64,000 nt of DNA. Origin: Streptomyces sp. NBC_00193. Lineage in GTDB: Bacteria; Actinomycetota; Actinomycetes; Streptomycetales; Streptomycetaceae. The position numbers and the translations under genes were made by a program. The stretch covers positions 1,178,001 to 1,242,000 of the forward strand of contig NZ_JAPEMM010000001.1 in NCBI RefSeq assembly GCF_026342735.1. Direction: 5' to 3'. Shown here piece after piece: positions 60,465 to 64,000 of this stretch. The notes beneath the pieces were generated by a model. That model had not been told where the DNA came from and made no database searches. It saw only the letters and a program-made list of their open reading frames with translations. The first letter of the stretch is position 1, and every line of letters starts with the position of its first letter.

Positions 60465-63460
60465 GTGCGTGCCTCCTGTGCGGTGTCCCCCCGGTCGGTC
60501 TGCCCCTGGTCCTGCGGCGGGCCCTGTCGGGGGTCCAGCCGGGGATCCTGCGCGAGCTCGGCCTCCACGACGCGGCGCCCGTCCTGGGCTCCGCGGTAGA
60601 ACCCGCCGAGCCGGCGGCGCAGCTCGTCGGCGTCCACCCGGCCCGGCGCCGGGCGCACCTCTTCCTCGCGACCGGCGCTCACCACGCGGGGACTCCGCTT
60701 GGGGAGCCCCTTGTCGGTGAGGACCTCCTCCGGCTCGGCCTCGTACGCGGCGGGCGCCTCGGCCTGCGGCGGTACGCGGAACACCTGCTCGGCGGGAACC
60801 TCCGCGGGAGCCTCCGGCTGCTCTACGGGCACCTCGGCGGCGGCCTGGGCCTGCGGCCGTACGCGGAACACCTGCTCGGCGGGCACCTCGACCGGTGCCG
60901 GGACCCGGAACACCTGCTCCGTGGGCGGCAGCTGCCCGGCCGGCGGCGCGAACCCCGCCGGAGCGGGCTCCGGAGCCACCCGCGCGGGCGGCTCCGCGGC
61001 GGAGGCCTGCGCGGTCTCGTGCGCGGGCTCCGGCTCGGGGAAGGACGCGGGAGCGGGCTCGGAGGCGGGCTCCGGCTCGGGGAAGGACTCCGGGGCGTGC
61101 TCGGCCTCGTGCTCGGGCTCGTGCTCGGGCTCGTGCTCGGGCTCCGGGAACGACGCGGGTTCCGGTTCCACGGCCGGTACCGCAGCCGCGGCCTGGGGCT
61201 CGGGCGCCGCCGGGGCTTCGGTCGCTGCAGGCTCTTCGGGCGCCGCCGGGGTCTCGGGCGGGAGGGCGGCAAGGCCCCGTACCCGTGCGGGGAGGGTGTT
61301 CTCGTTGGCCTCCGCGATCACCCCGGGCAGGTGCAGCGCGGGTGCGCCCGGTGCGCCCAGGGTGTGGACCGGCGAGGCCGGCGGGGTGGCGGGCAGCAGC
61401 GTCGCCGGTACGACGACCAGCGCCTCCGTACCGCCGTGCCGCAGCGCGCGCAGCTCCGCGCTCACCCCGTGCCGGGCCGCGAGCCGTCCGGCCACGTACA
61501 GGCCGAGGCCCAGGCCGTGTTCCGACTCGGGCTCCTCGTCGTACGCGTCCGGCGTGGCCAGCCGCTCGTTCAGGGTCGCCAGCCGGTCCCCGGTGATCCC
61601 GATGCCCTCGTCGACGACGGAGAGCACCACGTCGCCGGAGTCCAGCAGCCAGCCGGACACCTTGACCTTGGCGTCCGGCGGCGAGAAGGTCGTCGCGTTC
61701 TCCAGCAGCTCGGCCAGTACGTGCGAGATGTCGTCGGCGGCGTGCCCGGCGACCTGCGTGTACGAGGGCAGCACCCCGAGGTCGACGCGTTCGTAGCGCT
61801 CGATCTCACTGACCGCTGCCCGCATGACGTCGACCAGCGGCACCGGCAGGCCCTGCCCGTGGCCGTGTTCCTGGCCGGCGAGGACGAGCAGGTTCTCGTT
61901 GTGGCGGCGCATCACGGTCGCCAGGTGGTCGAGCTTGAAGAGGGTGGAGAGGCGGTCCGGATCCGGCTCCTCGGACTCCAGCTCCTCGATGACGGCGAGT
62001 TGGCGCTCGACGAGTCCCAGGGTCCGCAGGGACAGCGACACGGACGTGGTCGACATGATGCGGCGGTGCTCTGCCAGCCCCGACCGCAGCTGCGCGAGCT
62101 CTTCCTCCAGCGCCTCCCGGCCGGCCGAGAGCGCCTCGTTGCGGCCGATGAGGCGGCGCCGGTCGGCGTCGAGTCCGGCGATCCGGGTGTGCAGGGAGAC
62201 CGTCTGGTCGCGTACCGCGTTGAGGTGGCGCACCACCTCGGCGAACTCGTCGTTGCGGCCCGTGAACCGGACCGGTTCCACCGAGCCCTCCGGCGTGGCC
62301 AGCCGCGCCGCGCCGCGCCGCAGGACCGACAGCGGTCGGGTGAGGGAGCGCGCGATGGCGGTGGAGATGCCGAGGGTGAGGAGGAAGAGGACGCCGAGGA
62401 AGGCGACCATGACCTCCAGCGCGGTCACGTCGTCGTCGCGCAGCGCGGCGAGCGCGGTGGCGCGCTGGCCGGCGAGGGTGGCCTCGACCGAGCGCATCCG
62501 GTCGACGCGGGCGGTGAGGGCCGCTCCGACGGTGCCGGGATCGAGCTTGCGGTCGGCGGGCGACAGGGCCGGCCGGTCGGTGAGCCGCTTGAGGTAGTCG
62601 TCGGCCGTCTTGACCTCGGGTCCGGTGACGGTGGCGGTGAGGCTCTGGCGCACGTCGGGACGTGCGGCCCGGGCGAAGTCGTCGAGCGCGCCCAGCTCCC
62701 GTACGCGTGCCCGCTGGGCGGCGGCGGTGAGTTCGTCCACGAAGGCGGTGCCCGGCTGCTTGTCACCGCCCGGCACGGACAGCCCGGCGAGGAGCAGTCC
62801 GCGGGTGGCGGAGGCCTGCTCCACGGCCTGGCCGAGGGCGGCCAGCGGGCGGGCGGTGACGAGGGCGTCGGCGGCCCGCGGCGGGGTCAGCTCGGCGAGC
62901 CGGCCGCTCGGTGCGAGGAGTTCGGCGATGACGCCGGAGTAGGCCTGGTGGGCGGCGAGGGCGCTGTCCTTGCCCTCGATGGCCTCGGTGCGGACGGCGC
63001 CCACCCGGCCGAGGGCCTGGGCGAGTTCCTCGTCCGCGTCGGCCTGGACCTCGGCGAGCTGGCGGTCGGTGCCCGCGGTGCGTTCCTTGACCCCGGCGGC
63101 CTGCTCGCCCCGGGCGCCGCCGGGGCGGCCCTTGGCCACGTACGCGGTGACGGCGTCGCGCTCGTCCCCGAGCAGGTGGGCGAGGGTGAGGGTCTGCCGG
63201 CTCTGGTCGGCGAGGGTGACCAGTTCCTGGGAGTCCTTCAGGTCCGCGGAGGCGGACAGGACGGCGGGCGCTCCCGCCACGAGCACGGCGAGCCCGGCCA
63301 CGGCGACCCCGATGACCAGCCTGCGGCGCACGCGGACGCGGCGCCCTGCGGGTGCGGTCGCGGCGACCGGGCCGTCGGGGGCTCGTCGGTCGGGTGCGGT
63401 GCCGTCGGGTGCGGTGCCGTTCGCGACGGTGCCGTTCTTCCGAGGCCGCTTCTTCTGCAC
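60461..63460 (-). CDS. cvnA: Conservon sensor kinase-like protein, CvnA
   Basis: 999 residues. One membrane helix near residue 45-65, an extracellular nitrate/nitrite-sensing (NIT) type domain, a second helix (EVMVAFLGVLFLLTLGISTAIA), HAMP (RPLSVLRRGAARLATPEGSVE), coiled coil, then a kinase ATPase domain: ELLENATTFSPPD, VVDEGIGITGDRL, HGLGLGLYVAGRLAARHG. A 300-residue Pro/Glu/Ala-rich tail contains repeats of EPEHEPEHE and EQVFRVPPQ. Start GTG 63460 favoured; TTG 63472 is in frame. Heads the conservon transcript. Confidence 0.9.
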   Translation of the reverse strand: MQKKRPRKNGTVANGTAPDGTAPDRRAPDGPVAATAPAGRRVRVRRRLVIGVAVAGLAVLVAGAPAVLSASADLKDSQELVTLADQSRQTLTLAHLLGDERDAVTAYVAKGRPGGARGEQAAGVKERTAGTDRQLAEVQADADEELAQALGRVGAVRTEAIEGKDSALAAHQAYSGVIAELLAPSGRLAELTPPRAADALVTARPLAALGQAVEQASATRGLLLAGLSVPGGDKQPGTAFVDELTAAAQRARVRELGALDDFARAARPDVRQSLTATVTGPEVKTADDYLKRLTDRPALSPADRKLDPGTVGAALTARVDRMRSVEATLAGQRATALAALRDDDVTALEVMVAFLGVLFLLTLGISTAIARSLTRPLSVLRRGAARLATPEGSVEPVRFTGRNDEFAEVVRHLNAVRDQTVSLHTRIAGLDADRRRLIGRNEALSAGREALEEELAQLRSGLAEHRRIMSTTSVSLSLRTLGLVERQLAVIEELESEEPDPDRLSTLFKLDHLATVMRRHNENLLVLAGQEHGHGQGLPVPLVDVMRAAVSEIERYERVDLGVLPSYTQVAGHAADDISHVLAELLENATTFSPPDAKVKVSGWLLDSGDVVLSVVDEGIGITGDRLATLNERLATPDAYDEEPESEHGLGLGLYVAGRLAARHGVSAELRALRHGGTEALVVVPATLLPATPPASPVHTLGAPGAPALHLPGVIAEANENTLPARVRGLAALPPETPAAPEEPAATEAPAAPEPQAAAAVPAVEPEPASFPEPEHEPEHEPEHEAEHAPESFPEPEPASEPAPASFPEPEPAHETAQASAAEPPARVAPEPAPAGFAPPAGQLPPTEQVFRVPAPVEVPAEQVFRVRPQAQAAAEVPVEQPEAPAEVPAEQVFRVPPQAEAPAAYEAEPEEVLTDKGLPKRSPRVVSAGREEEVRPAPGRVDADELRRRLGGFYRGAQDGRRVVEAELAQDPRLDPRQGPPQDQGQTDRGDTAQEART

Positions 63461-63856
63461 CGGTGCTCGCAATCCTGTTTACGTGTGCTGCTCGTGCTCG
63501 TTGTCTGGTGCCTGGTACGTGCTGCTCGGTACGCGCCGCTTGCGCGCACCTGCCGCCGTACCGCCTCAGACCCTCGCAGTGAGTTGGGAAGAGGGCCGCA
63601 CATCGCCCGCCCGGCCACACGAAGGAGTGAACAGCACGGAGGAGTTGGCGACCAACTCGGCGATCGGCTGTCAGGGCCCCGCCGTGGACGGGTGGTTGAA
63701 AGATCGATGCGGCTTTTGGCAGGATGCCCGCCCACATCGCCGAGAGCCGCCCCGCGGACCCCGGGAGTCCCTTCCCTCCCCACCCGCCCCGCTTTGGTCC
63801 GGACCTTCCCCGGCCCTTCCCGCCCGTACGGAGCCCCGCGCGGGCAGAATGTCCCC
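63461..63856. other. Divergent spacer between cvnA and the phosphatase-like gene
   Basis: No convincing gene. Contains promoter material for both genes and a hairpin or operator GAGTTGG-cga-CCAACTC at 63642-63658. Confidence 0.55.
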
Positions 63857-64000
63857 ATGCGCATCGATCTCTCCTCCGCCCCCGGCAACCCGGAACGCCC
63901 CAACGAGGACTGGCTGTCGGCCGCGATCCCCGCCTCGGGCGGCGGAGTTCTGGTGGCCCTCGACGGGGTCACCCCGCCTCCGGGCGAGGTCGGGTGCGCG
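63857..64000 (+). CDS. Protein phosphatase 2C-like protein, N-terminus only
   Basis: 48 codons before the window ends: MRIDLSSAPGNPERPNEDWL then SAAIPASGGGVLVALDGVTPP. NEDW and LDGVTPP sit where PP2C-type phosphatases have their metal-binding acidic residues. Divergent from cvnA. The call is tentative given the short piece. Confidence 0.55.
   Translation, partial: MRIDLSSAPGNPERPNEDWLSAAIPASGGGVLVALDGVTPPPGEVGCA

Overview
The window is strongly GC-rich, uses many GTG starts, is densely packed with overlapping gene ends, and carries actinobacterial signature genes: a conservon (cvn) operon, an NrtL-type ArgRS-like protein, a Rho factor with a large low-complexity insert, and split LigD modules beside Ku. 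Together these point to a Streptomyces chromosome, core region rather than an arm. All assignments come from reading the sequence and translated motifs. No database search was run.

Layout. 1-17868 is housekeeping, all on the minus strand. Read in the transcribed direction it runs: nrtL, lysA, hom, thrC, thrB (threonine/lysine synthesis); rho, an LCP-family cell-wall ligase, rpmE; prfA, prmC, a TsaC/Sua5 enzyme, a phosphatase-like protein; glyA, a WecA-like transferase and atpI, the head of the ATP synthase operon. 18025-18673 holds a stand-alone receiver protein and a tRNA-Arg(CCG).

18876-35284 is a 16.4-kb accessory block, all minus strand, starting about 200 bp beyond the 3' end of tRNA-Arg. 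In transcribed order it encodes an HTH-methyltransferase-specificity fusion, HsdM, HsdS, HsdR, a Ser/Thr kinase with a C-terminal helical region, an AIPR-family protein with a putative PD-(D/E)XK nuclease end, a UvrD-like helicase with a RelE/ParE-like N-terminus, and an unrecognised 475-residue protein. I read it as a composite anti-phage locus: a complete type I restriction-modification core whose tail may form a second, backup module. This is the best candidate for an undescribed system here. The block is bounded on the other side by decay: a DndB/DGQHR-like gene with an in-frame TAG (35441-36598), a relic of a histidine-kinase-like ATPase (37371-37544), and a second small gene interrupted by TAG (37787-38302).

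38809-43308 returns to chromosomal genes: XdhC-family protein, a small membrane protein, and a non-homologous end-joining locus (ligase and polymerase modules on separate genes, divergent from ku). 43309-48765 holds tandem and dispersed repeats, a NERD-like protein, an exported Gly-Thr-repeat protein, a lipoprotein-histidine kinase pair without a response regulator, and a TetR regulator. 48816-51028 encodes two divergent ferritin-fold di-iron proteins. 51111-53938 is a PBP/FtsW-RodA pair for peptidoglycan synthesis. 54048-57736 has two small proteins, an ECF-like sigma factor with a translationally coupled membrane partner, and a secreted NlpC/P60 hydrolase. 57697-63460 is a conservon (cvnA-B-C-D) followed by an FAD monooxygenase. 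The window ends inside a phosphatase-like gene.
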